Below the pieces are notes generated by a model. The model was not told where the DNA came from and searched no databases. It saw only the letters and a program-made list of their open reading frames with translations. This document shows positions 1 to 10,076 of a DNA stretch of 64,000 nt, one piece after another. Made by a program: the position numbers and the translations under genes. The stretch comes from Trypanosoma brucei gambiense DAL972 (lineage: Eukaryota > Euglenozoa > Kinetoplastea > Trypanosomatida > Trypanosomatidae), in assembly GCF_000210295.1 (NCBI RefSeq), contig NC_026744.1:2356001-2420000 (forward strand), given 5' to 3'. Every line of letters starts with the position of its first letter. Within the stretch, counting starts at the first letter, position 1.

Positions 1-3
1 TAG
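1..3 (+). CDS. 3' end (stop codon only) of a further DNA polymerase kappa copy
   Basis: The window opens with TAG followed by TGA, the same tandem stop that ends copies 1 to 4. The next bases are the same post-stop spacer that follows every other copy. The array therefore continues to the left of the window with at least one more unit. Confidence 0.85.
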   Translation, partial: 

Positions 4-807
4 TGAAATGAGGACATCAGTCAATAGAAATTCCCACATTGCCCAATGGCATTCATATACAAATCACCTATACACAAGTACCCATAAACAAAACACATTA
101 TACACATGTATTGTTATACAGCTATCATATGTTTTCATTTTTTGAAGTTATACTTTATATGGTTTATTACTTACATTGTTTTTTATTAAGCATGCTTGTG
201 CTCATGTACAACCAGTGGAGCAACTGGCTAATAACTCCTTCATCTTTGTGCGGACACCTTGGTGTATCCTATACTTTCTTTGAGGCCTTCTAATCCAGGT
301 ACTTTTTACACACTGTGACGCTAATAAGTGTAGTTCTTTCTTTTGATTAATGTCTACTGCGTGCAGTGATGCGAAAAAGTGTGTACTTTATTTGTATGTT
401 TATCTTCGGGTTTGATTTGTTTGGTTGCTGATGGCAGTGGAAGGCCTCTGCAATTATGAAAACTCATAAGGAGGTCCACTATAATTATACTGTTGTTCCC
501 AGATATACGGGTGTGCGCCTAAAGGGACAGGTGACGTTCAAATTGGATATCCCTCCCATTGTTGACCGTATCTCACATTATTGGATATGTTGTAATCACT
601 GACGGCTTGCTGTGAACTGCCACAGCTGTACACATGCACACACATGTGATTCGGTTTTTCTTCTCCCAATATCCTTCCTTTCATATAATATAGGCAACCA
701 CACAATATTGGCACAACACCTGCTATCAAACTACCCTAACCCAAGTGTCTGTTTGTTTCTTTACGTCACTGGGAGGGTTTTAACAAGAACTAACATTGAG
801 TCTGACC
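4..807 (+). other. Array spacer: 3' UTR of the upstream copy and 5' UTR of copy 1
   Basis: No gene is seen; reading frames here open with TTG or GTG and recur only because the spacer is repeated. The first part should be the 3' UTR of the upstream copy. A polypyrimidine tract lies near 650-681, and the AG at 692-693 leaves a 115-nt 5' UTR. The same spacing holds in all six units. The predicted 5' UTR carries ACCCTAACCC at 733-742, which resembles the complement of the telomere repeat. Confidence 0.75.
650..693 (+). promoter_or_regulatory. Predicted spliced-leader trans-splice acceptor, pol kappa copy 1
   Basis: A pyrimidine-rich run is followed by an AG at 692-693. The equivalent AGs are at 3210-3211, 5728-5729, 8248-8249, 10766-10767 and 13285-13286, each exactly 115 nt before the predicted ATG. 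This is a prediction from sequence pattern; mapped 5' ends would settle it. Confidence 0.6.
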
Positions 808-2520
808 ATGTGTGGGGGAGAAGAGAATGGTGGATTGGATCAGGCACATGTGTCCTACAGTGGCAGTGCGAGTGAGCAAAACATTGCGGAAATGATTGTA
901 GACCCATCAGCTTCCCGTCAGCCCACAGCATTCCAACTCACACTCGATTGCAATAAGGCAGGAATGGGAAATGTGGATAAGGAACGTGTCGCTGCAGTGA
1001 TACATGAGATGTCTGCGGGATCAGGGTACCTTTGCAATCAGCAGCGTTTATCAAAAGGTCGAGAGAAGCAACTGCAAGAGCTGAAGCGGAAATCATCTCT
1101 CTTCACTCAGTTGTTGGGTGGTGAACGAAACGCTGCGCAGCGGACGCAGTGGGAGGTGAAGGTTTCCAAAATAGAACAGGAGCTTGAGGCTACGCGTCGA
1201 CTGGGAACTTATATCCATTTAGACATGGACATGTTTTATGCTGCTGTTGAAATCAAGAAGCATCCGGAGTACGCCAACGTTCCGCTTGCAGTTGGAACTA
1301 AAACAATGCTAACAACCGCAAATTATGTTGCTAGAGGTTGTGGTGTCCGTCCTGGTATGCCAGGTTATATCGGATTGAAGATTTGCCCGAATTTGCTCAT
1401 TCTGCCTCCTGATTTCGATGCTTACAACGAGGAATCCAATACTGTGCGCCGTATTGTTGCTGAATACGACCCTAATTACATCAGCTTTGGTTTGGATGAA
1501 CTGACCCTTGAGGTAAGTGCCTACATAGAGCGCTTTGAGGGAACCAAAACAGCCGAAGATGTGGCTTCTGAACTGCGTGTACGTGTATTTGGTGAAACAA
1601 AGTTGACAGCAAGTGCTGGTATTGGACCCACTGCAGCACTTGCCAAGATTGCCAGTAATATTAATAAGCCGAATGGACAACATGATCTTAATCTTCATAC
1701 CCGACAGGATGTGATGACATACGTCAGGGATTTGGGTCTACGTTCTGTGCCTGGTATTGGGAAGGCTATGGAAGCTCTGTTGAAGGGACTGGGTATCACC
1801 ACTCTCTCAGATATTTACAATAGGCGTGTTGAACTTTGTTATATCTTTACCGAAAAAACATATCGCTTTTTGCTTGGAGCTTCCATTGGCATTATGCAAT
1901 GGCCCGATGCGTGCAATATACCGGGTGGCTCTGTCGATGATGGGACAGGTGTGGGAAGGAAGTCAGTTGGTAGTGAACGTACATTCAAAATATTGCAAAG
2001 CAAAGAGGAATTACAGGAAATCGTTGATTTTATTTTTAATTCTTCGTATGATGAACTAAAGAAACATGAGCTGATGTGTAGACAGGTTTCGTTAAGAATA
2101 AGGTGGGCAACCTATCGCTCCCGGCAGTATACTATGAATTTGGCCCAACATTCAGATGACTCTGCAACCCTTCGCCGCGCAGTGGATGGTTTACTGTTAC
2201 CGCATGCTGCAAAGTACTCAGATATGTCGTTACTGGGGATGCGTCTGTTAGACCTTATCTTTGCAAAAGACTTTCATATAAAAAGAAAGGGTGGTAACCA
2301 ACTGTCTATTTCACAATTTATTCGCCCCAAGAAGCTGGGTGAGGTAACAGCAACCACCGGTATAAAAAGGGAGAGGACTACTGAACCGAAACAGGTTGTG
2401 GAAATAATAATATCATCAGATGACGAGGATGAGAATGATAGTGTTGGCTTGGCATCTAGCTCCACTGCACTCGTTTCAACTGACAAAGGTACTGTTGAGA
2501 GGGAAGTTACCATAATTTAG
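808..2520 (+). CDS. POLK: DNA polymerase kappa, array copy 1
   Basis: Y-family translesion DNA polymerase, 570 aa. It inserts nucleotides opposite damaged bases using two metal-binding acidic clusters. Visible features: the DMDMFY palm motif with D139 and D141; the VR-PGMPG pocket loop near residue 182; the LDE catalytic motif with D230 and E231; a helix-hairpin-helix thumb (SVPGIGK, about 314-319); and a little finger to about 485. The C-terminus has a PIP-like motif (QLSISQFI, about 498-505), then VVEIII followed by an acidic run, which resembles a SUMO-interacting motif. The frame can be extended four codons upstream to a TTG, but the first ATG is at 808. This copy is the most divergent in its N-terminal block (SAGSGYLCNQQ) and little finger. 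In the related T. cruzi, a pol kappa has been described in the mitochondrion; location here cannot be read from the sequence. Confidence 0.93.
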   Translation: MCGGEENGGLDQAHVSYSGSASEQNIAEMIVDPSASRQPTAFQLTLDCNKAGMGNVDKERVAAVIHEMSAGSGYLCNQQRLSKGREKQLQELKRKSSLFTQLLGGERNAAQRTQWEVKVSKIEQELEATRRLGTYIHLDMDMFYAAVEIKKHPEYANVPLAVGTKTMLTTANYVARGCGVRPGMPGYIGLKICPNLLILPPDFDAYNEESNTVRRIVAEYDPNYISFGLDELTLEVSAYIERFEGTKTAEDVASELRVRVFGETKLTASAGIGPTAALAKIASNINKPNGQHDLNLHTRQDVMTYVRDLGLRSVPGIGKAMEALLKGLGITTLSDIYNRRVELCYIFTEKTYRFLLGASIGIMQWPDACNIPGGSVDDGTGVGRKSVGSERTFKILQSKEELQEIVDFIFNSSYDELKKHELMCRQVSLRIRWATYRSRQYTMNLAQHSDDSATLRRAVDGLLLPHAAKYSDMSLLGMRLLDLIFAKDFHIKRKGGNQLSISQFIRPKKLGEVTATTGIKRERTTEPKQVVEIIISSDDEDENDSVGLASSSTALVSTDKGTVEREVTII

Positions 2521-3325
2521 TGAAATGAGGACATCAGTCAATAGAAATTCCCACATTACCCAATGGCATTCATATACAAATCACCTATACACAAGTACCC
2601 ATAAACAAAACACATTATACACATGTATTGTTATACAGCTATCATATGTTTTCATTTTTTGAAGTTATACTTTATATGGTTTATTACTTACATTGTTTTT
2701 TTATTAAGCATGCTTGTGCTCATGTACAACCAGTGGAGCAACTGGCTAATAACTCCTTCATCTTTGTGCGGACACCTTGGTGTATCCTATACTTTCTTTG
2801 AGGCCTTCTAATCCAGGTACTTTTTACACACTGTGACGCTAGTAAGTGTAGTTCTTTCTTTTGATTAATGTCTACTGCGTGCAGTGATGCGAAAAAGTGT
2901 GTACTTTATTTGTATGTTTATCTTCGGGTTTGATTTGTTTGGTTGCTGATGACAGTGGAAGGCCTCTGCAATTATGAAAACTCATAAGGAGGTCCACTAT
3001 AATTATACTGTTGTTCCCAGATATACGGGTGTGCGCCTAAAGGGACAGGTGACGTTCAAATTGGATATCCCTCCCATTGTTGACCGTATCTCACATTATT
3101 GGATATGTTGTAATCACTGACGGCTTGCTGTGAACTGCCACAGCTGTACACATGCACACACATGTGATTCGGTTTTTCTTCTCCCAATATCCTTCCTTTC
3201 ATATAATATAGGCAACCACACAATATTGGCACAACACCTGCTATCAAACTACCCTAACCCAAGTGTCTGTTTGTTTCTTTACGTCACTGGGAGGGTTTTA
3301 ACAAGAACTAACATTGAGTCTGACT
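2521..3325 (+). other. Array spacer between pol kappa copies 1 and 2
   Basis: No gene is supported. It is nearly identical to the other spacers, with scattered single-base differences. The predicted splice acceptor for copy 2 is the AG at 3210-3211. Confidence 0.75.
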
Positions 3326-5038
3326 ATGTGTGGGGGAGAAGAGAATGGTGGATTGGATCAGGCACATGTGTCCTACAGTGGCAGTGCGAGTGAGCAAAAC
3401 ATTGCGGAAATGATTGTAGACCCATCAGCTTCCATCACCATGGGTTTTCCGTTTTCCATCGATTGCAATAAGGCAGGAATGGGAAATGTGGATAAGGAAC
3501 GTGTGGAAGCAATTATACGTGATGCCAGGGAAGGATCCCCCTTTCTATTGAATGAACAACGTTTGGCTGAGGGTCGAGAGAAGCAACTGCAAGAGCTGAA
3601 GCGGAAATCATCTCTCTTCACTCAGTTGTTGGGTGGTGAACGAAACGCTGCGCAGCGGAAACAGTGGGAGCTGAAGGTTTCCAAAATGGAGCAGGAGCTT
3701 GAGGCTACGCGTCGACTGGGAACTTATATCCATTTAGACATGGACATGTTTTATGCTGCTGTTGAAATCAAGAAGCATCCGGAGTACGCCACCATTCCGC
3801 TTGCCATAGGCACCATGACGAGGCTACAAACAGCAAATTATGTTGCGCGTGGACGTGGTGTCCGTCCCGGTATGCCAGGTTTCCTTGCTCTAAAAATCTG
3901 CCCGAATCTACTATTACTCCCTCCCGATGATGATTCCTACTATTTGGAATCCAATATCGTACGTCGTATTGTTGCTGAATACGATCCTAATTACATAGTT
4001 GTTGGTTTGGATGACTTTACTCTCGAAGTAAGTGCCTACATAGAGCGTTTTGAGGGAACCAAAACAGCCGAAGATGTGGCTTCTGAACTGCGTGTGCGTG
4101 TATTTGGTGAAACAAAGTTGACAGCAAGTGCTGGTATTGGACCCACTGCAGCACTTGCCAAGATTGCCAGTAATATTAATAAGCCGAATGGACAACATGA
4201 TCTTAATCTTCATACCCGAGAGGATGTGATGACATACGTCAGGGATTTGGGTCTACGTTCTGTGCCTGGTGTTGGGAAGGTTACGGAAGCTCTGTTGAAG
4301 GGACTGGGTATCACCACTCTCGGCGACATTCACGATAGGCGTGTTGAACTTTGTTACATTTTGCACAATAATTTATTTCGCTTTTTGCTTGGAGCTTCCA
4401 TTGGCATTATGCAATGGCCCGATGCAGCAACGGCAGCCAATACCGAGAATTGTGAGGGGGCTACTGGAGGGCAACGGAAGGCAATCAGTAGCGAGCGATC
4501 TTTTTATGTGTTACATAGCAAAGAGCAGTTGCATGAAATGATTTACAGTATTTTTGAAGAGGCCTATGAAGAAATGCGACAGAATGAAATGTTGTGTCGT
4601 CAGATCTCCTTGCTTGTGCGTTGGTCGTCTTATCGTTATCAACAATACACAAAAAGTTTGATACAACATTCAGATGACTCTGCAACCCTTCGCCGCGCAG
4701 TGGATGGTTTACTGTTACCGCATGCTGCAAAGTATTCAGAGATGTGTTTGTTGGGGGTACGTTTTCTTGACCTTATCTCTGCAAAAGACTTTCATATGAA
4801 AAGGAAGGGTGGTAACCAACTGTCTATTTCACAATTTATTCGCCCCAAGAAGCTGGGTGAGGTAACAGCAACCACCGGTATAAAAAGGGAGAGGACTACT
4901 GAACCGAAAAAGGTTGTGGAAATAATAATATCATCAGATGACGAGGATGAGAATGATAGTGTTGGCTTGGCATCTAGCTCCACTGTACTCGTTTCAACTG
5001 GCAAAGGTACTGTTGAGAGGGAAGTTACCATAATTTAG
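3326..5038 (+). CDS. POLK: DNA polymerase kappa, array copy 2 (LDD variant)
   Basis: A 570-aa Y-family polymerase with all domains of copy 1. Its key difference is the catalytic palm motif, which reads GLDDF and not GLDEL, so the second catalytic acidic residue (residue 230, codon 4013-4015) is Asp where the family has Glu. The metal-binding DMDMFY motif is intact. The N-terminal block is SITMGFPFSI in place of the RQPTAFQLTL type. The segment before the LDD motif reads DDDSYYLESNIV, not DFDAYNEESNTV. The little finger is the SFYVLHSKEQ type, shared with copies 3 and 4. The predicted protein appears identical to that of copy 4. Confidence 0.93.
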   Translation: MCGGEENGGLDQAHVSYSGSASEQNIAEMIVDPSASITMGFPFSIDCNKAGMGNVDKERVEAIIRDAREGSPFLLNEQRLAEGREKQLQELKRKSSLFTQLLGGERNAAQRKQWELKVSKMEQELEATRRLGTYIHLDMDMFYAAVEIKKHPEYATIPLAIGTMTRLQTANYVARGRGVRPGMPGFLALKICPNLLLLPPDDDSYYLESNIVRRIVAEYDPNYIVVGLDDFTLEVSAYIERFEGTKTAEDVASELRVRVFGETKLTASAGIGPTAALAKIASNINKPNGQHDLNLHTREDVMTYVRDLGLRSVPGVGKVTEALLKGLGITTLGDIHDRRVELCYILHNNLFRFLLGASIGIMQWPDAATAANTENCEGATGGQRKAISSERSFYVLHSKEQLHEMIYSIFEEAYEEMRQNEMLCRQISLLVRWSSYRYQQYTKSLIQHSDDSATLRRAVDGLLLPHAAKYSEMCLLGVRFLDLISAKDFHMKRKGGNQLSISQFIRPKKLGEVTATTGIKRERTTEPKKVVEIIISSDDEDENDSVGLASSSTVLVSTGKGTVEREVTII

Positions 5039-5843
5039 TGAAATGAGGACATCAGTCAATAGAAATTCCCACATTACCCAATGGCATTCATATACAAATC
5101 ACCTATACACAAGTACCCATAAACAAAACACATTATACACATGTATTGTTATACAGCTATCATATGTTTTCATTTTTTGAAGTTATACTTTATATGGTTT
5201 ATTACTTACATTGTTTTTTTATTAAGCATGCTTGTGCTCATGTACAACCAGTGGAGCAACTGGCTAATAACTCCTTCATCTTTGTGCGGACACCTTGGTG
5301 TATCCTATACTTTCTTTGAGGCCTTCTAATCCAGGTACTTTTTACACACTGTGACGCTAATAAGTGTAGTTCTTTCTTTTGATTAATGTCTACTGCGTGC
5401 AGTGATGCGAAAAAGTGTGTACTTTATTTGTATGTTTATCTTCGGGTTTGATTTGTTTGGTTGCTGATGACAGTGGAAGGCCTCTGCAATTATGAAAACT
5501 CATAAGGAGGTCCACTATAATTATACTGTTGTTCCCAGATATACGGGTGTGCGCCTAAAGGGACAGGTGACGTTCAAATTGGATATCCCTCCCATTGTTG
5601 ACCGTATCTCACATTATTGGATATGTTGTAATCACTGACGGCTTGCTGTGAACTGCCACAGCTGTACACATGCACACACATGTGATTCGGTTTTTCTTCT
5701 CCCAATATCCTTCCTTTCATATAATATAGGCAACCACACAATATTGGCACAACACCTGCTATCAAACTACCCTAACCCAAGTGTCTGTTTGTTTCTTTAC
5801 GTCACTGGGAGGGTTTTAACAAGAACTAACATTGAGTCTGACC
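5039..5843 (+). other. Array spacer between pol kappa copies 2 and 3
   Basis: No gene is supported. The acceptor for copy 3 is predicted at 5728-5729. Confidence 0.75.
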
Positions 5844-7559
5844 ATGTGTGGGGGAGAAGAGAATGGTGGATTGGATCAGGCACATGTGTCCTACAGTGGC
5901 AGTGCGAGTGAGCAAAACATTGCGGAAATGATTGTAGACCCATCAGCTTCCCGTCAGCCCACAGCATTCCAACTCACACTCGATTGCAATAAGGCAGGAA
6001 TGGGAAATGTGGATAAGGAACGTGTGGAAGCTATTATACGTGGTGCCGGGGAAGGCACACCTTTTTTATTAAATGAACAACGTTTGGTTGAGGGTCGAGA
6101 GAAGCAACTGCGGGAACTCAAACGGAAATCATCTCTCTTCACTCGGTTGTTGGGTGGTGAACGAAACGCTGCGCAGCGGACGCAGTGGGAGCTGAAGGTT
6201 TCCAAAATAGAACAGGAGCTTGAGGCTACGCGTCGACTGGGAACTTATATCCATTTAGACATGGACATGTTTTATGCTGCTGTTGAAATCAAGAAGCATC
6301 CGGAGTACGCCACCATCCCGCTTGCCATAGGCACCATGACGAGGCTACAAACAGCAAATTACATTGCGCGTGGACGTGGTATTCGTCAAGGTATGCCAGG
6401 TTTCCTTGCTCTAAAAATCTGCCCGAATTTGCTCATTCTACCTCCTGATTTCGATGCTTACAACGAGGAATCCAATACTGTGCGCCGTATTGTTGCTGAA
6501 TACGATCCTAATTACATAGTTGTTGGTTTGGATGAACTAACCCTTGAGGTAAGTGCCTACATAGAGCGTTTTGAGGGAACCAAAACAGCCGAAGATGTGG
6601 CTTCTGAACTGCGTGTGCGTGTATTTGGTGAAACAAAGTTGACAGCAAGTGCTGGTATTGGACCCACTGCAGCACTTGCCAAGATTGCCAGTAATATTAA
6701 TAAGCCGAATGGACAACATGATCTTAATCTTCATACCCGAGAGGATGTGATGACATACGTCAGGGATTTGGGTCTACGTTCTGTGCCTGGTGTTGGGAAG
6801 GTTACGGAAGCTCTGTTGAAGGGACTGGGTATCACCACTCTCGGCGACATTCACGATAGGCGTGTTGAACTTTGTTACATTTTGCACAATAATTTATTTC
6901 GCTTTTTGCTTGGAGCTTCCATTGGCATTATGCAATGGCCCGATGCAGCAACGGCAGCCAATACCGAGAATTGTGAGGGGGCTACTGGAGGGCAACGGAA
7001 GGCAATCAGTAGCGAGCGATCTTTTTATGTGTTACATAGCAAAGAGCAGTTGCATGAAATGATTTACAGTATTTTTGAAGAGGCCTATGAAGAAATGCGA
7101 CAGAATGAAATGTTGTGTCGTCAGATCTCCTTGCTTGTGCGTTGGTCGTCTTATCGTTATCAACAATACACAAAAAGTTTGATACAACATTCAGATGACT
7201 CTGCAACCCTTCGTCGCGCAGTGGATGGTTTACTGTTACCGCATGCTGCAAAGTATTCAGAGATGTGTTTGTTGGGGGTACGTTTTCTTGACCTTATCTC
7301 TGCAAAAGACTTTCATATGAAAAGGAAGGGTGGTAACCAACTGTCTATTTCACAATTTATTCGCCCCAAGAAGCTGGGTGAGGTAACAGCAACCACCGGT
7401 ATAAAAAGGGAGAGGACTACTGAACCGAAAAAGGTTGTGGAAATAATAATATCATCAGATGACGAGGATGAGAATGATAGTGTTGGCTTGGCATCTAGCT
7501 CCACTATACTCGTTTCAACTGGCAAAGGTACTGTTGAGAGGGAAGTTACCATAATTTAG
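5844..7559 (+). CDS. POLK: DNA polymerase kappa, array copy 3
   Basis: A 571-aa Y-family polymerase with canonical DMDMFY and LDE catalytic motifs. It combines the RQPTAFQLTL N-terminal block, a pocket loop reading GIRQGMPG (Pro of copy 1 replaced by Gln), the DFDAYNEESNTV block and the SFYVLHSKEQ little finger of copies 2 and 4. Its N-terminal two thirds match copy 5 almost exactly, while its C-terminal third matches copies 2 and 4. It is therefore a clear mosaic. The C-terminal PIP-like and acidic tail motifs are intact. Confidence 0.93.
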   Translation: MCGGEENGGLDQAHVSYSGSASEQNIAEMIVDPSASRQPTAFQLTLDCNKAGMGNVDKERVEAIIRGAGEGTPFLLNEQRLVEGREKQLRELKRKSSLFTRLLGGERNAAQRTQWELKVSKIEQELEATRRLGTYIHLDMDMFYAAVEIKKHPEYATIPLAIGTMTRLQTANYIARGRGIRQGMPGFLALKICPNLLILPPDFDAYNEESNTVRRIVAEYDPNYIVVGLDELTLEVSAYIERFEGTKTAEDVASELRVRVFGETKLTASAGIGPTAALAKIASNINKPNGQHDLNLHTREDVMTYVRDLGLRSVPGVGKVTEALLKGLGITTLGDIHDRRVELCYILHNNLFRFLLGASIGIMQWPDAATAANTENCEGATGGQRKAISSERSFYVLHSKEQLHEMIYSIFEEAYEEMRQNEMLCRQISLLVRWSSYRYQQYTKSLIQHSDDSATLRRAVDGLLLPHAAKYSEMCLLGVRFLDLISAKDFHMKRKGGNQLSISQFIRPKKLGEVTATTGIKRERTTEPKKVVEIIISSDDEDENDSVGLASSSTILVSTGKGTVEREVTII

Positions 7560-8363
7560 TGAAATGAGGACATCAGTCAATAGAAATTCCCACATTGCCC
7601 AATGGCATTCATATACAAATCACCTATACACAAGTACCCATAAACAAAACACATTATACACATGTATTGTTATACAGCTATCATATGTTTTCATTTTTTG
7701 AAGTTATACTTTATATGGTTTATTACTTACATTGTTTTTTCTTAAGCATACTTGTGCTCATGTACAACCAGTGGAGCAACTGGCTAATAACTCCTTCATC
7801 TTTGTGCGGACACCTTGGTGTATCCTATACTTTCTTTGAGGCCTTCTAATCCAGGTACTTTTTACACACTGTGACGCTAATAAGTGTAGTTCTTTCTTTT
7901 GATTAATGTCTACTGCGTGCAGTGATGCGAAAAAGTGTGTACTTTATTTGTATGTTTATCTTCGGGTTTGATTTGTTTGGTTGCTGATGACAGTGGAAGG
8001 CCTCTGCAATTATGAAAACTCATAAGGAGGTCCACTATAATTATACTGTTGTTCCCAGATATACGGGTGTGCGCCTAAAGGGACAGGTGACGTTCAAATT
8101 GGATATCCCTCCCATTGTTGACCGTATCTCACATTATTGGATATGTTGTAATCACTGACGGCTTGCTGTGAACTGCCACAGCTGTACACATGCACACACA
8201 TGTGATTCGGTTTTTCTTCTCCCAATATCCTTCCTTTCATATAATATAGGCAACCACACAATATTGGCACAACACCTGCTATCAAACTACCCTAACCCAA
8301 GTGTCTGTTTGTTTCTTTACGTCACTGGGAGGGTTTTAACAAGAACTAACATTGAGTCTGACC
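7560..8363 (+). other. Array spacer between pol kappa copies 3 and 4
   Basis: No gene is supported. The T-run near 7736 is interrupted as TTTTTTCTTAAG, where most other spacers have TTTTTTATTAAG; the spacer after copy 5 shares this variant. The acceptor for copy 4 is predicted at 8248-8249. Confidence 0.75.
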
Positions 8364-10076
8364 ATGTGTGGGGGAGAAGAGAATGGTGGATTGGATCAGG
8401 CACATGTGTCGTACAGTGGCAGTGCGAGTGAGCAAAACATTGCGGAAATGATTGTAGACCCATCAGCTTCCATCACCATGGGTTTTCCGTTTTCCATCGA
8501 TTGCAATAAGGCAGGAATGGGAAATGTGGATAAGGAACGTGTGGAAGCAATTATACGTGATGCCAGGGAAGGATCCCCCTTTCTATTGAATGAACAACGT
8601 TTGGCTGAGGGTCGAGAGAAGCAACTGCAAGAGCTGAAGCGGAAATCATCTCTCTTCACTCAGTTGTTGGGTGGTGAACGAAACGCTGCGCAGCGGAAAC
8701 AGTGGGAGCTGAAGGTTTCCAAAATGGAGCAGGAGCTTGAGGCTACGCGTCGACTGGGAACTTATATCCATTTAGACATGGACATGTTTTATGCTGCTGT
8801 TGAAATCAAGAAGCATCCGGAGTACGCCACCATTCCGCTTGCCATAGGCACCATGACGAGGCTACAAACAGCAAATTATGTTGCGCGTGGACGTGGTGTC
8901 CGTCCCGGTATGCCAGGTTTCCTTGCTCTAAAAATCTGCCCGAATCTACTATTACTCCCTCCCGATGATGATTCCTACTATTTGGAATCCAATATCGTAC
9001 GTCGTATTGTTGCTGAATACGATCCTAATTACATAGTTGTTGGTTTGGATGACTTTACTCTCGAAGTAAGTGCCTACATAGAGCGTTTTGAGGGAACCAA
9101 AACAGCCGAAGATGTGGCTTCTGAACTGCGTGTGCGTGTATTTGGTGAAACAAAGTTGACAGCAAGTGCTGGTATTGGACCCACTGCAGCACTTGCCAAG
9201 ATTGCCAGTAATATTAATAAGCCGAATGGACAACATGATCTTAATCTTCATACCCGAGAGGATGTGATGACATACGTCAGGGATTTGGGTCTACGTTCTG
9301 TGCCTGGTGTTGGGAAGGTTACGGAAGCTCTGTTGAAGGGACTGGGTATCACCACTCTCGGCGACATTCACGATAGGCGTGTTGAACTTTGTTACATTTT
9401 GCACAATAATTTATTTCGCTTTTTGCTTGGAGCTTCCATTGGCATTATGCAATGGCCCGATGCAGCAACGGCAGCCAATACCGAGAATTGTGAGGGGGCT
9501 ACTGGAGGGCAACGGAAGGCAATCAGTAGCGAGCGATCTTTTTATGTGTTACATAGCAAAGAGCAGTTGCATGAAATGATTTACAGTATTTTTGAAGAGG
9601 CCTATGAAGAAATGCGACAGAATGAAATGTTGTGTCGTCAGATCTCCTTGCTTGTGCGTTGGTCGTCTTATCGTTATCAACAATACACAAAAAGTTTGAT
9701 ACAACATTCAGATGACTCTGCAACCCTTCGCCGCGCAGTGGATGGTTTACTGTTACCGCATGCTGCAAAGTATTCAGAGATGTGTTTGTTGGGGGTACGT
9801 TTTCTTGACCTTATCTCTGCAAAAGACTTTCATATGAAAAGGAAGGGTGGTAACCAACTGTCTATTTCACAATTTATTCGCCCCAAGAAGCTGGGTGAGG
9901 TAACAGCAACCACCGGTATAAAAAGGGAGAGGACTACTGAACCGAAAAAGGTTGTGGAAATAATAATATCATCAGATGACGAGGATGAGAATGATAGTGT
10001 TGGCTTGGCATCTAGCTCCACTGTACTCGTTTCAACTGGCAAAGGTACTGTTGAGAGGGAAGTTACCATAATTTAG
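8364..10076 (+). CDS. POLK: DNA polymerase kappa, array copy 4 (LDD variant, near-duplicate of copy 2)
   Basis: A 570-aa Y-family polymerase whose predicted protein appears identical to copy 2, including the Glu-to-Asp change at residue 230 (codon 9051-9053) and the SITMGFPFSI N-terminal block. Nucleotide differences from copy 2 are rare; one is GTCGTACAG here against GTCCTACAG there, near 8410. Its position two units after copy 2 suggests that a two-gene block was duplicated. Confidence 0.93.
   Translation: MCGGEENGGLDQAHVSYSGSASEQNIAEMIVDPSASITMGFPFSIDCNKAGMGNVDKERVEAIIRDAREGSPFLLNEQRLAEGREKQLQELKRKSSLFTQLLGGERNAAQRKQWELKVSKMEQELEATRRLGTYIHLDMDMFYAAVEIKKHPEYATIPLAIGTMTRLQTANYVARGRGVRPGMPGFLALKICPNLLLLPPDDDSYYLESNIVRRIVAEYDPNYIVVGLDDFTLEVSAYIERFEGTKTAEDVASELRVRVFGETKLTASAGIGPTAALAKIASNINKPNGQHDLNLHTREDVMTYVRDLGLRSVPGVGKVTEALLKGLGITTLGDIHDRRVELCYILHNNLFRFLLGASIGIMQWPDAATAANTENCEGATGGQRKAISSERSFYVLHSKEQLHEMIYSIFEEAYEEMRQNEMLCRQISLLVRWSSYRYQQYTKSLIQHSDDSATLRRAVDGLLLPHAAKYSEMCLLGVRFLDLISAKDFHMKRKGGNQLSISQFIRPKKLGEVTATTGIKRERTTEPKKVVEIIISSDDEDENDSVGLASSSTVLVSTGKGTVEREVTII

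Noticed and set aside
733..742. ACCCTAACCC in each array 5' UTR, like the complement of the telomere repeat; considered a telomerase-template or telomeric relic
   Set aside because: It is ten bases within an otherwise ordinary leader, repeated only because the unit is repeated. No longer telomere run or telomerase RNA features were seen there or in the gene-poor region.
796..807. Four-codon TTG-initiated N-terminal extension of polymerase kappa
   Set aside because: TTG starts are not expected in trypanosomes, and an ATG follows at once at 808; the same holds for each copy.
612..875. 87-codon frame overlapping the start of each polymerase copy
   Set aside because: It starts with GTG, spans the predicted splice acceptor and overlaps the real gene in another phase.
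1309..1698. Antisense frames of 65-129 codons inside each polymerase copy
   Set aside because: They are shadows of the conserved coding sequence on the other strand and change length with every substitution.
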